NCBI GenBank assembly: GCA_934130975.1
Contig: CAKOYU010000002.1
Location: 62,001 to 126,000, forward strand
DNA: 64,000 nt
From: an uncultured Clostridia bacterium
Lineage (GTDB): Bacteria; Bacillota; Clostridia; TANB77; CAG-508
Direction: 5' to 3'
The position numbers and the translations under genes are program-made. The notes under the pieces were generated by a model. It saw nothing but the letters and a program-made list of their open reading frames with translations. It was not told the origin of the DNA and did not search any database. Of the stretch, positions 29,394-37,870 are shown piece by piece. Each line of letters opens with the position of its first letter. The first letter of the stretch is position 1.

Positions 29394-29517
29394 AGAAAAT
29401 TTTTGAGGACGGAACTGGTAGCCGTTGCCCATCATATGATGTAGGAGATGTGGGAGTACCACCCCACCAAAAATTTTCTCTTGAAAGAGGTGAGTATTAT
29501 GGACTCATCTCTTTTTT
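29394..29517 (+). promoter_or_regulatory. Structured RNA leader with terminator upstream of gltX
   Basis: A 12-bp closing stem (AGAAAATTTTTG at 29394-29405 with CAAAAATTTTCT at 29468-29479) encloses three local hairpins: ACGG/CCGT, CCCATC/GATGTGGG and GTGGG/CCCAC. It is followed by a strong terminator hairpin, AGAGGTGAGT/ACTCATCTCT then TTTTTT (29484-29517), immediately before the gltX ribosome site. This is the architecture of an attenuation riboswitch or RNA-sensing leader. I do not recognise the class. A canonical T-box sequence is not present. Confidence 0.65.
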
Positions 29518-29531
29518 ATAAGGAGGAAAAA

Positions 29532-31193
29532 ATGGATTACAAAGATTTAGCAAATTTAATCTTTCCAGATGTGAAAGAAATATCATATTATGAAGAAAAA
29601 TACCCAGAAAGAAACTTACCAGAAGGAGCAATAGTAACAAGATTTGCTCCTAGCCCAACTGGTTTTGTACATATAGGAGGTCTATATCAAGCATTAGTAG
29701 CAAGAACTGTTGCAGAAAAAACAGGAGGAGTATTCTTTTTAAGAGTTGAAGATACAGACCAAAAAAGAGAAGTAGAAAATGGGGTAACAGGAATAGTAAA
29801 TTCTTTAAAAGACTTTGACATGGCACCAGATGAAGGAATGATTTCAGACACAGAAGAAATCGGGAATTATGGTCCATATAAACAAAGTTTAAGAAAAGAA
29901 ATATATCAAGCATATGCTAAATATATGTTAGAACAAGGAAAAGCATATCCATGTTTTTGTACACCAGAAGACTTAGAAGAAATAAGAAATAAACAAGAAA
30001 CAGCAAAATTAAGAACAGGATATTATGGTGCTTGGGCAAAATGCAGAAACTTATCTGTTGAAGAAATGGCAGAAAAAATTAAAGCAGGAGAACCATATAT
30101 AATCAGATTTAAATCACCAGGAAGAGAAGACAGAAAGATCAAGCATAAAGATGTTATAAAAGGAAATGTAGACTTTCCAGAAAATGACCAAGATATAATT
30201 ATAATTAAATCTGATGGATTACCAACATATCACTTTGCACATGCAGTTGATGATCATTTAATGCATACAACACATGTAATAAGAAGTGACGAATGGTTAT
30301 CATCAGTTCCTTTACATTTACAATTATTCCATGAATTAGGATTTAAAGCACCTAAATATGCACATATATCTCCAATCATGAAAAATGATAATGGTGGAAA
30401 ACGTAAATTAAGTAAAAGAAAAGATCCAGAAGCAGCAGTTTCATATTATAAAGAACAAGGAGTTACAACAGATGCTGTAAAAGAATATTTATTAAATATT
30501 GCAAACTCTACATTTGAAAATTGGAGAAGAGCAAATCCAGACAAGAAAATGGAAGAATTTGATTTTCAATTAAACAAAATGAGTGTAAGTGGTGCATTAT
30601 TTGATATGGTAAAATTATTAGATATTGGTAAAACAGTAATATCTAAAATGACGGCAGAAGATGTATACGAAAAAGCTTTAGAATGGGCAAAAGAGTATGA
30701 TAATGAACTTGCAGATTTATTAAAAGATAAAGAATATGCTTTAAAAGTTTTTGGAATAGAAAGAGGAAACAAAAAGCCAAGAAAAGATATTGCAAAATGG
30801 TCAGATGTAAAAGAAAATATTTCATATATGTATGATTCAGAATTTTACAACAATACTCAAGAATATCCATATCAACCAGCAATTTCAGATAAAGAAGATA
30901 TTTCTAAAATATTAGATTTATATATTGAAAAATACTATGATGAAAATGATGATAAACAAACATGGTTTGATAAAATCAAAGATGTTGCAGAAGAAATGGG
31001 ATATGCTAAAGAAGTAAAAGAGTTTAAAGCAAATCCAGGAATGTATAAAGCACATGTTGGTGATGTTAGTACAGTTTTAAGAGTTGCATTAACTTCAAGA
31101 ACTAATACTCCTGATATGTACGAAATTATGCAAGTCTTAGGAAAAGATAGAATTGCTAAACGTTTCGAAATTGCTAAGGAAAATTTGAAATAA
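29532..31193 (+). CDS. gltX: Glutamyl-tRNA synthetase
   Basis: Class I synthetase charging tRNA with glutamate. The HIGH-type signature is in RFAPSPTGFVHIGG and the KMSKS-type loop is KRKLSKRKDP. ATG at 29532 follows AAGGAGG; an upstream in-frame ATG would place the terminator inside the gene and is rejected. The 553-residue product has an N-terminal extension of about 35 residues before the synthetase core, as in the longer Clostridia GltX type. Expression is probably set by the structured leader and terminator directly upstream. Confidence 0.93.
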   Translation: MDYKDLANLIFPDVKEISYYEEKYPERNLPEGAIVTRFAPSPTGFVHIGGLYQALVARTVAEKTGGVFFLRVEDTDQKREVENGVTGIVNSLKDFDMAPDEGMISDTEEIGNYGPYKQSLRKEIYQAYAKYMLEQGKAYPCFCTPEDLEEIRNKQETAKLRTGYYGAWAKCRNLSVEEMAEKIKAGEPYIIRFKSPGREDRKIKHKDVIKGNVDFPENDQDIIIIKSDGLPTYHFAHAVDDHLMHTTHVIRSDEWLSSVPLHLQLFHELGFKAPKYAHISPIMKNDNGGKRKLSKRKDPEAAVSYYKEQGVTTDAVKEYLLNIANSTFENWRRANPDKKMEEFDFQLNKMSVSGALFDMVKLLDIGKTVISKMTAEDVYEKALEWAKEYDNELADLLKDKEYALKVFGIERGNKKPRKDIAKWSDVKENISYMYDSEFYNNTQEYPYQPAISDKEDISKILDLYIEKYYDENDDKQTWFDKIKDVAEEMGYAKEVKEFKANPGMYKAHVGDVSTVLRVALTSRTNTPDMYEIMQVLGKDRIAKRFEIAKENLK

Positions 31194-31259
31194 TGAAAGA
31201 AGTTTTTGGACGTAAAATAGTTAAATATTAATGTAAGTATAGGAAAGGAGGAATTCGAT

Positions 31260-31448
31260 ATGGAATACAACATTGGAGATATAGTTAGAACTAAAAAGCC
31301 ACATCCATGTGGAAGCAAACTATGGGAAATAACCAGAGTTGGTGTTGATTTTAAACTAAAATGCCAAGGGTGTGGACATATTGTAGTTCTTGAAAGACCT
31401 AAAGCATTAAAGGCTATAACAAAAATAGAGAAAAGAGCAAACTCATAG
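31260..31448 (+). CDS. DUF951 family zinc-ribbon-like protein
   Basis: The 62-residue protein matches the DUF951 family of Firmicutes: an N-terminal YNIGDIVRTKKPHPCGSKLW, then a CQGCGH pair and VVLERPKA. Three cysteines in total could bind metal. The function is not established; it may have a nucleic-acid or ribosome link. The AGGAGG site is strong, and the stop lies inside the downstream terminator. Confidence 0.85.
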   Translation: MEYNIGDIVRTKKPHPCGSKLWEITRVGVDFKLKCQGCGHIVVLERPKALKAITKIEKRANS

Positions 31449-31462
31449 AGTTTGCTCTTTTA
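31432..31462. terminator. Bidirectional terminator
   Basis: AAAGAGCAAACTC pairs with GAGTTTGCTCTTT, with T-runs on both strands. It serves the DUF951 gene (plus) and engB (minus). Confidence 0.8.
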
Positions 31463-31475
31463 AAGTGAATATATT

Positions 31476-32057
31476 TTACAGATAAGATTCAATAATTTTC
31501 CAAGCATCATCACTGTAAACCTTTCGCTCAGAAGAAAAAGGTAGAGTAGTGATATCTCCAATAGGATTAAGCTGTTTTTGAATATTTTTCGCAGCAGCAT
31601 CTACTTTAGTTTTTGCGATTTTATCAGCTTTATTAGTTAAAATCATACAAGGAAGACCACTTCTTATAACATAATCATACATTAAAAAATCATTAGAAGT
31701 AGGGTCATGCCTAATATCAACTAAAAATATAATAAGACAAATTTCTTGACGATGTTTTAAATAATGTTCAATAAATTCGCCAACTTTAACTTGTTCTTGT
31801 TTAGACATTTTGCTATAGCCATAACCAGGTAGATCAACAAAATAAAATTTATCATCAATATTATAAAAATTTAATTGACGAGTTTTTCCAGGTTCACTAC
31901 TTGTACGAGCTAACTTTTTTCTATTAATCATAGTATTTATAAAACTAGATTTTCCAACATTAGATTTTCCAACTAAAACAACTTCTGGTAGTCCGTTTTT
32001 GGGATATTGAGTTTCTCTTACTGCAGAGATTTCAAATTTTGGGTTTTTTACTATCAT
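31476..32057 (-). CDS. engB: Ribosome biogenesis GTP-binding protein
   Basis: YsxC/EngB-type GTPase for 50S assembly. G1 is GKSNVGKSS, G3 is DLPGYGYSK and G4 is TNKADK; the 193 residues are normal length. ATG at 32057 follows AAAGGAATT. A TTG 24 bases upstream lies at the edge of an AGAACCGGTCCC repeat and is a poorer start. It lies downstream of serS on the same strand, separated only by that repeat. Confidence 0.93.
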   Translation of the reverse strand: MIVKNPKFEISAVRETQYPKNGLPEVVLVGKSNVGKSSFINTMINRKKLARTSSEPGKTRQLNFYNIDDKFYFVDLPGYGYSKMSKQEQVKVGEFIEHYLKHRQEICLIIFLVDIRHDPTSNDFLMYDYVIRSGLPCMILTNKADKIAKTKVDAAAKNIQKQLNPIGDITTLPFSSERKVYSDDAWKIIESYL

Positions 32058-32075
32058 AATTATAATTCCTTTCTT

Positions 32076-32101
32076 GGACAAAACAGAACCGGTCCCAAAT
32101 G
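32076..32101 (+). repeat. AGAACCGGTCCC-type dispersed repeat unit
   Basis: ACAAAACAGAACCGGTCCC followed by AAATG, in the short engB-serS gap. It ends only a few bases from the serS stop. Confidence 0.8.
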
Positions 32102-32104
32102 TTC

Positions 32105-33394
32105 TTATTTATTTACTGGCACTAATTTAGCTGTTCCACCCATATAAGGTCTTAAAACTTCTGGAACAGTAATAGTTCCATCTTCATTATAGTTATTTTC
32201 AATAACTGCAATTAAACCTCTAGGTGTAGCAACAACAGTGTTATTTAATGTGTGGACATAATAATTTCCTTTTTCACCTTTAGCACGAATTCCTAAACGT
32301 CTAGCTTGAGCATCTCCTAAAGTAGAGCAACTGCAAACTTCAAAATATTTTTGTTGACGTGGGCTCCAAGCTTCTATATCACATGATTTGACTTTTAAAT
32401 CTGCTAAATCTCCAGAGCAACAGTCAAGTTGTCTTACAGGAACATTAAAGTTTCTGAATAAGTCAACACTTAATTTCCACATTTTATTATACCAATTCAT
32501 AGAATCTTCTGGTTCACAAAGAACTATCATCTCTTGCTTTTCAAATTGATGTACACGATATAAACCTCTTTCTTCTAATCCATGAGAACCGATTTCTTTT
32601 CTAAAACAAGGAGAATATGATGTCATTGTTATTGGTAAATCAGACTTTTTGATAATTTGGTCTTTGAATCTTCCTATCATTGAGTGTTCAGATGTACCGA
32701 TTAAGTATAAATCTTCATTTTCGATTTTGTACATCATTGCATCCATTTCTTCAAAGCTCATTACACCTGTAACAACGTCTGAACGAATCATAAATGGGGG
32801 AATACAATAAGTAAATCCATTGTTTATCATATAATCTCTAGCATAAGCAAGCATAGCTTCATGTAATCTTGCAATATCGCCAACTAAATAATAGAATCCC
32901 ATTCCACTAGTTCTTCCAGCGCTTTCTTTATCTAATCCATTAAAAGTATCTAATATATCTGCATGATAAGGAATTTCATAATCTGGTTTAGTTGGTTCAC
33001 CAAATTTTTGAACTTCTACATTTTCACTGTCGTCTTTTCCGATAGGAACACTTGCATCCATTATATTAGGAATTTTCATCATTCTTTCTTTAATTTCGTT
33101 TGAATATTTTTCTTCAAGTGCTTCATTTTCTTCAAGTGCTGAATTTATTTTTTGAACTTCTTGTCTTAATTTTTCAGCTTCATCTTTTTGACCAGCTTTC
33201 ATAAGTTGTCCAATTTGTTCGCTAGTCTTTTTTCTATCAGATCTAAGGTTGTCACCGTTTAATTTTGCTTCTCTATTTTTCTTGTCTAATTCTAAGACTT
33301 CATCAACAAGAACTAATTTTTGATTTTGAAATTTTTTTCTAATATTTTCTTTTACCAATTCTGGATTTTCTCTAATTAATTTAATATCTATCAT
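32105..33394 (-). CDS. serS: Seryl-tRNA synthetase
   Basis: Class II synthetase with an N-terminal coiled-coil tRNA-binding arm (residues about 25-105) and a catalytic core. Motif 2 lies in CFRKEIGSHGLEERGLYRVH and motif 3 in AVIENNYNEDG onward. ATG at 33394 is preferred: it is 11 bases after AGGAGG, while a TTG nine bases earlier is too close to the site. The 429 residues are normal length. Confidence 0.95.
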   Translation of the reverse strand: MIDIKLIRENPELVKENIRKKFQNQKLVLVDEVLELDKKNREAKLNGDNLRSDRKKTSEQIGQLMKAGQKDEAEKLRQEVQKINSALEENEALEEKYSNEIKERMMKIPNIMDASVPIGKDDSENVEVQKFGEPTKPDYEIPYHADILDTFNGLDKESAGRTSGMGFYYLVGDIARLHEAMLAYARDYMINNGFTYCIPPFMIRSDVVTGVMSFEEMDAMMYKIENEDLYLIGTSEHSMIGRFKDQIIKKSDLPITMTSYSPCFRKEIGSHGLEERGLYRVHQFEKQEMIVLCEPEDSMNWYNKMWKLSVDLFRNFNVPVRQLDCCSGDLADLKVKSCDIEAWSPRQQKYFEVCSCSTLGDAQARRLGIRAKGEKGNYYVHTLNNTVVATPRGLIAVIENNYNEDGTITVPEVLRPYMGGTAKLVPVNK

Positions 33395-33539
33395 ATTTCT
33401 CAATTCCTCCTAAAAGTGTATATTAATGTTGTTATTATATAACAAAAATCAATAAATATCAATAAAAATCACATAATTTGTAAATAATAGCTTTAAGAGA
33501 ATTGTAACTAAGTGAAAAGTTGAGGAGTGGTGATAAATT

Positions 33540-34463
33540 ATGGAATTATTATGGGAAATAGTCCAATTTGTAATTTATTCAGGATTGATAGTATTGATAT
33601 CTAAATATATATTAGTCAGAGCATTAAGAAGTTTAGCAGAAAATTTAAATTTAAAGCCTAAAACGGTAGGAGATATTGCAGGAGTAGCGACATCAGTTCC
33701 AGAGCTATTAACAATAGGAGCAGCAAGTCTAAAAGGATTATTAGGAGCAAGCATTTATAATGTATTAAGTTCAAATGTAATCAATCTAATTCAATATGCA
33801 GGAGCGATTGCGCTAAATAAAAATCAAAAAGCGTTGAAAAATCAAGCTATTAAAGTTGATATGATTTTAGTTGTTATAACTATTCTTTTACCATTAATGT
33901 TTAGTGCAGTAAAAAGTGAGTTTCAATTAACAATGGTTCCATTATTAATTATACTGTATTTGGGATGCAAGAAAATCAACAATAATGCCCATGCATTGTA
34001 TTTAGATGAGGATGAAAGTGAATATGAAGTGGGAATTGAAAATGCAAAAGATGAAGAAGCAGAGAACTTAGAAAGAATAAAATACAGTAATGAGAAATCT
34101 ATGGATACAGAGACTATAAATCAAAAAGCGGATTCAAATAAAAGGTTAAAATTAGTAAGAGACGTTATAATTTTATTGGTAACAGGAATACTACTATTTA
34201 TAATAGGAGATTTGCTAGGAGACACATTAGACACTTTATGTAGAAGATTTAATGTACCAGAAATAGTTATAGGTATAGTTCTTGGATTTGTTACAAGTAT
34301 ACCAGAATTAATAACATTTTTTGAAGCACAACGTCATCATAAAAATTCAAATAATGATATGTTAGGTGTTATTGAAGCTACTAATAATTTACTTATGTCT
34401 AATATGATGAATTTGTTTATTATTCAATCTATAGGAATAATGTTGTTTACAGGTGTACAGTGA
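33540..34463 (+). CDS. CaCA-family cation exchanger (YrbG-like)
   Basis: The 307-residue protein has about ten hydrophobic segments in two halves, each with an alpha-repeat: GVATSVPELLTIGAASLKG and GFVTSIPELITFFEAQ, followed by SNVIN and NMMN helices. This is the sodium/calcium exchanger family fold. A charged loop (residues about 150-200) separates the halves. The stop codon lies at the edge of an AGAACCGGTCCC repeat block, so the present C-terminus may have been set by that insertion. The substrate is not certain. Confidence 0.8.
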   Translation: MELLWEIVQFVIYSGLIVLISKYILVRALRSLAENLNLKPKTVGDIAGVATSVPELLTIGAASLKGLLGASIYNVLSSNVINLIQYAGAIALNKNQKALKNQAIKVDMILVVITILLPLMFSAVKSEFQLTMVPLLIILYLGCKKINNNAHALYLDEDESEYEVGIENAKDEEAENLERIKYSNEKSMDTETINQKADSNKRLKLVRDVIILLVTGILLFIIGDLLGDTLDTLCRRFNVPEIVIGIVLGFVTSIPELITFFEAQRHHKNSNNDMLGVIEATNNLLMSNMMNLFIIQSIGIMLFTGVQ

Positions 34464-34542
34464 GCAAAAAAGTACCAGTCTTGTGAGCAAAACAGAACCG
34501 GTCCCAAATGCGCAGTGAGCAAAACAGAACCGGTCCCAAATG
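34459..34542 (+). repeat. Block of AGAACCGGTCCC-type repeats
   Basis: A diverged half-unit (AAAAAGTACCAGTCTTGTGA) is followed by two full units (GAGCAAAACAGAACCGGTCC each, then CAAATG). The TGA of the preceding exchanger gene lies in the first GTGAGC. Confidence 0.85.
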
Positions 34543-34604
34543 TATACTTTGAAAAATACATGCATATAATATATAGAAATTAATAAGTTGGAGGTTGAGT
34601 GCAA

Positions 34605-34892
34605 ATGCAAGAAGAATATTTGATAGAAAAAATGTTAAAAGTTAAAAGTAATGAAGAATTAGAACATGAGATAATACAAACAATAATTGAAACAAAAAAG
34701 GTATTAGAAGTTGCTAGATGTAATTTTGAATATGCAGAGGATACATTAATAGATTATTATATCTATCAAATAAAAGCACATCAATCTAAATTAGATTATT
34801 TAATAAAAATGGCTAAAACAAAAGGTATAGAGTTAAGTAGAGTAGATGAAGTAAAGGCAAGGATGTATAATAAAAATAATATTGTGGGATAG
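34605..34892 (+). CDS. YaaL-like DUF2508 family protein
   Basis: The 95-residue helical protein has the DUF2508 pattern: a FEYAEDTLIDYYIYQIKAHQ stretch, then KLDYLIKMAKTKGI. In Bacillus, yaaL lies between recR and bofA; here it is directly before bofA, which supports the call, though recR is not upstream. ATG at 34605 gives better spacing to GGAGG than GTG at 34599. Confidence 0.75.
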   Translation: MQEEYLIEKMLKVKSNEELEHEIIQTIIETKKVLEVARCNFEYAEDTLIDYYIYQIKAHQSKLDYLIKMAKTKGIELSRVDEVKARMYNKNNIVG

Positions 34893-34916
34893 AGAATATT
34901 TGTCCTGTTTTGAACA

Positions 34917-34950
34917 TAAAAATAGTAGTGATTATTACTACTATTTTTTA
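34917..34950 (+). terminator. Terminator between yaaL and bofA
   Basis: AAATAGTAGTG pairs with CTACTATTT, followed by TTTTTT. Confidence 0.75.
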
Positions 34951-34967
34951 GTTGAGGTGAGATGATT

Positions 34968-35232
34968 ATGAACATAAATCTTCTTATAATTATATCTTGT
35001 ATATGTATTTTATTTATTATTGGAAGAATTTTTATAATTCCAATTAAAAAGATCTTAAAATTAGTTTTTAATTCAATTTTAGGTGGAGTATTAATTTATA
35101 TTATTAATTTGATTGGGGGGATATGGGGATTTCATATAGGTTTAAATTTGTTTACTGCTATTTTAGTGCGGTATATTAGGTGTTCCAGGTGCTATATTTT
35201 TAATAGTTGTTAGATTGATTTTAGGTGGGTGA
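34968..35232 (+). CDS. bofA: BofA-like pro-sigma-K processing inhibitor, split by +1 shift at CGG
   Basis: BofA is a small membrane protein that holds the SpoIVFB protease inactive during sporulation. Two hydrophobic segments flank KKILKLVFNSILGGVLIY and an amphipathic LNLFTAILV. The frame then meets CGG at 35169 and would run into an unrelated cysteine-rich tail. Skipping C gives GGT and GILGVPGAIFLIVVRLILGG then stop, exactly the conserved GxLGxPG end of BofA, for 87 residues in all. Presence after yaaL supports the call. ATG 34968 is preferred over 34962 for spacing to GAGGTGA. Confidence 0.75.
35169..35172 (+). other. Candidate +1 frameshift site CGG-T
   Basis: Zero-frame CGG after GTG in bofA; skipping C yields GGT, the Gly of the conserved GILGVPG motif. 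Confidence 0.65.
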
Positions 35233-35252
35233 GAGTTAGTCGAAAAAATAGG

Positions 35253-35300
35253 TAAAAAAGAAACGACTTCCGACAATGCAATTGCACTATCGGAAAGTCG
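35253..35300 (-). terminator. Terminator of the minus-strand orphan gene
   Basis: Minus strand CGACTTTCCGATAGTGC pairs with GCATTGTCGGAAGTCG and is followed by a T-rich run. Confidence 0.7.
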
Positions 35301-35337
35301 AGTTAAATGAAGGCATTTATTATTCTGATTAAAAAGA

Positions 35338-35892
35338 CTAGCAATCGATTCTGTTAAATGCCATAATGGAAATGAGTGAATTGTATGCTTCCTCTGAAAC
35401 AAGGAGTGATATTCCATCTAAATCCTGAAAGAACCCGTATGCAAAGGTTAGAGCGAAGTCATATGTGTATTTGTAATAATTTCCAAATAAGTCAGAATTA
35501 GGTACAAATTTATCCTGACCTGTTGACAAAGACTCAACTTCGAATCCATTTTTGGACTTACTCACTAACAGTAGAGTGCTTAAATCTACGACTGAATAAG
35601 GGATTGGACTTGTATCGTTTTCCGTTTCAGTTTCTGTTGATTCTGATTCTGACAGCATTTCAACTATCTTCGAATTAGCGTCCACAGACAGTAACAGACG
35701 TTTAGAGTCAAATTCTTTTACGAATTTTGTCAGAAAAGATTGCATTGTTTTAGACTCTTTTAATGATACATCTGGTATGAATTTAGATGCACCATCTTCT
35801 AAAGTCTGGACTACAAAGCCATTTTTAGGGCTCCGTCTAATTAATGCAGAAGTTTTGAAGTTCATAAGTGTTAATGCGTAGTTGTCTTTCAT
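35338..35892 (-). CDS. Orphan protein with two internal repeats
   Basis: ATG at 35892 follows AGGAGG. The 184-residue protein consists of two similar halves, each with a KNGF-V-L-G-KF-P pattern (SPKNGFVVQTLEDGASKFIP and SKSKNGFEVESLSTGQDKFVP), joined by an acidic Ser/Thr linker (SESESTETETENDTS). I do not recognise it. The composition is less AT-rich than neighbours and the gene contains one ordinary in-frame CGG (35833-35835, Arg), which suggests recent acquisition. It has its own promoter and terminator, so it is a self-contained unit. Confidence 0.6.
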   Translation of the reverse strand: MKDNYALTLMNFKTSALIRRSPKNGFVVQTLEDGASKFIPDVSLKESKTMQSFLTKFVKEFDSKRLLLSVDANSKIVEMLSESESTETETENDTSPIPYSVVDLSTLLLVSKSKNGFEVESLSTGQDKFVPNSDLFGNYYKYTYDFALTFAYGFFQDLDGISLLVSEEAYNSLISIMAFNRIDC

Positions 35893-35925
35893 ATTAAAGA
35901 CCTCCTTCAATATTTTTATACTTTA

Positions 35926-35954
35926 ATTATACTATAAAAATTGATATTTTGCAA
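35926..35954 (-). promoter_or_regulatory. Promoter of the minus-strand orphan gene
   Basis: TTGCAA, 17-base spacer and TATAAT on the minus strand, about 35 bases before the start at 35892. Confidence 0.6.
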
Positions 35955-36086
35955 ATCTTTTCAATTTAATATTGCGCTAATTATCAAATTAGTGTAAAAT
36001 ATAAATGGAAAAATTAGAATAAAAAATAAGAGAAAATACAAAAGAAAAATTACGAAGAAACAAAAGAAAGGAGAATAAAATAAAAC

Positions 36087-37742
36087 GTGAAAAATTTATT
36101 ACGTAGACACAGAAAATCCAATCAATATAATCAATATCAGAGAAAAAAATTTCAAAAGTATGTAATAATTATTTTTGCTTTTATAATGACCACATTTGCA
36201 TGGTTAGCATATTCTAAAGTGTTAAATTCACACTTAAATATACATGTTGCAGCTTGGGATATGGAATATTACATAGGAGATGAAAAAAAGGAAAATCCAA
36301 TAGGTATAGAATTTCCAACATTATATCCACAAATGCCAGAACAAACAGTAATAGTTGATATATTAAATAATGGTGAAGCTTTAGTAGATTTAAGCTATGA
36401 TATTCAAGCAATTTCAATAGCTGGTACATCATATGAAATAGTAAAACAAGGGAATCAACCAGCAACTACAAATTACATTAATATAGAAGAACCAACTAGT
36501 GAAATAGAAGAAGCCACAGGAAAGGTAATTTTAAAAGGAAAAATTATAAATGATGCAAATAAATTTCCATTTACACTTGAAATTGAACATTCTGCACAAG
36601 TAGAATCAAAAGGCAGAGCATATTTAAAAGTAACAGCTAAGTGGCAAGGTGATAATGATGAACTTGATACACAATGGGGATATGTTGTTGGAAAGTATTT
36701 TAATGATAATCCTAATGCAAAATCAGCAATGAGTATAACATTAAGCGTGAATTCTTATCAAGCAAATGAAGAGATTCAAGGAAATAATGTAACAACAGGT
36801 GGAACATATTTGCCAAATAAATTTACACAAGTAAAAGGAACAACATTAGAAAATGGACTAACAATACAAGATAGTAAAGGAAATCAATACGTGTGGGTAG
36901 AAGTGCCAAAAACGTCAGAAGTTTATCCAACAGCAGGGCTAGGTATAACAGCATTTACAGATGAAGAATATACAAAGATAGAAGATGATCTACACACATA
37001 TACAAATGATTATAGAAAATCAACTTGGGAAGATAAATATTATTCAGATGAAATAACAGGATTAACAAGTACACAATATACAGAACTAAAACAAAAGATG
37101 TTAAAAAGTGTATACTCAAATGGAGGATTTTATGTAGGAAAATATGAAACAGGAATAGAAGATACACCAAAAACATCTGGATCATCATCAACAGCACCAA
37201 CAGAAATACCAGTAATAAAACAAAATGCATATCCATACAATTATGTGACATGTAGTCAAGCACAAACATTGGCAAGTAATATGGAAAGTGGAAATTATAC
37301 AAGCAGTTTAATGTTTGGAGTGCAATGGGATTTAGTATTAAAACATTTAGAAACAAAAGGAACAGCACAAGCAGATTTAAAAGACAATAGTACAAATTGG
37401 GGAAATTACAAGAATACTTTATGGAATATAACAAACAAAAACTTAAAATATGCTATAGAAAATTCATATTGGACAAGTGGAGCATACGAAAAAAAAGATT
37501 CAAGTAAGGAAATATTATTATCAACAGGAGCAAGTGAAAAATTTGGTAAACAAGGAATATATGATATAGCAGGAAATGTATTTGAGTGGACGCTTGAATA
37601 TATCTCTAGTTCAAATGCTCATTACGCTGCTAGAGGAGGTAATTATACTAATAATGGATTTGATAATCCAGCGGTTAACAGGGGCAGTGGAAGTAAGTTT
37701 GATTACTTCCGCGGTGTTGGATTCAGAGTTTCACTTTTCTAA
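36087..37742 (+). CDS. TasA-like domain fused to an FGE/sulfatase-modifying-type domain
   Basis: GTG at 36087 follows AAAGGAG. The 551-residue protein has a basic head and a signal helix (residues about 26-42, MTTFAWLAYSK). Next comes a TasA-like domain (AAWDMEYYIGDE, FPTLYPQMP), paralogous to the 20886 gene. From about residue 240 a second domain matches formylglycine-generating-enzyme-like sequence: YVWVEVPK, GGFYVGKYETG, GIYDIAGNVFEWTLEYIS, ARGGNYTNNG and VGFRVSLF at the end. Whether the domain is catalytic or only a lectin-like fold is not clear. It is a separate SipW-type substrate outside the main cluster. Confidence 0.75.
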   Translation: MKNLLRRHRKSNQYNQYQRKKFQKYVIIIFAFIMTTFAWLAYSKVLNSHLNIHVAAWDMEYYIGDEKKENPIGIEFPTLYPQMPEQTVIVDILNNGEALVDLSYDIQAISIAGTSYEIVKQGNQPATTNYINIEEPTSEIEEATGKVILKGKIINDANKFPFTLEIEHSAQVESKGRAYLKVTAKWQGDNDELDTQWGYVVGKYFNDNPNAKSAMSITLSVNSYQANEEIQGNNVTTGGTYLPNKFTQVKGTTLENGLTIQDSKGNQYVWVEVPKTSEVYPTAGLGITAFTDEEYTKIEDDLHTYTNDYRKSTWEDKYYSDEITGLTSTQYTELKQKMLKSVYSNGGFYVGKYETGIEDTPKTSGSSSTAPTEIPVIKQNAYPYNYVTCSQAQTLASNMESGNYTSSLMFGVQWDLVLKHLETKGTAQADLKDNSTNWGNYKNTLWNITNKNLKYAIENSYWTSGAYEKKDSSKEILLSTGASEKFGKQGIYDIAGNVFEWTLEYISSSNAHYAARGGNYTNNGFDNPAVNRGSGSKFDYFRGVGFRVSLF

Positions 37743-37870
37743 ACGTATTTTTGAACCTTGTCGATATATATATTAGGAAATGGTATGAAAATTTTTAAGA
37801 AAATTAGAAATTTTCCATGTGCATTGTAATTACATTTAAAGTTTATGCTTAAGGAGGAACAAAATTAATT

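Noticed and set aside
29394..29517. T-box riboswitch for gltX
   Set aside because: No AGGGTGGNACCGCG-type motif and the leader is too short for a specifier stem plus antiterminator.
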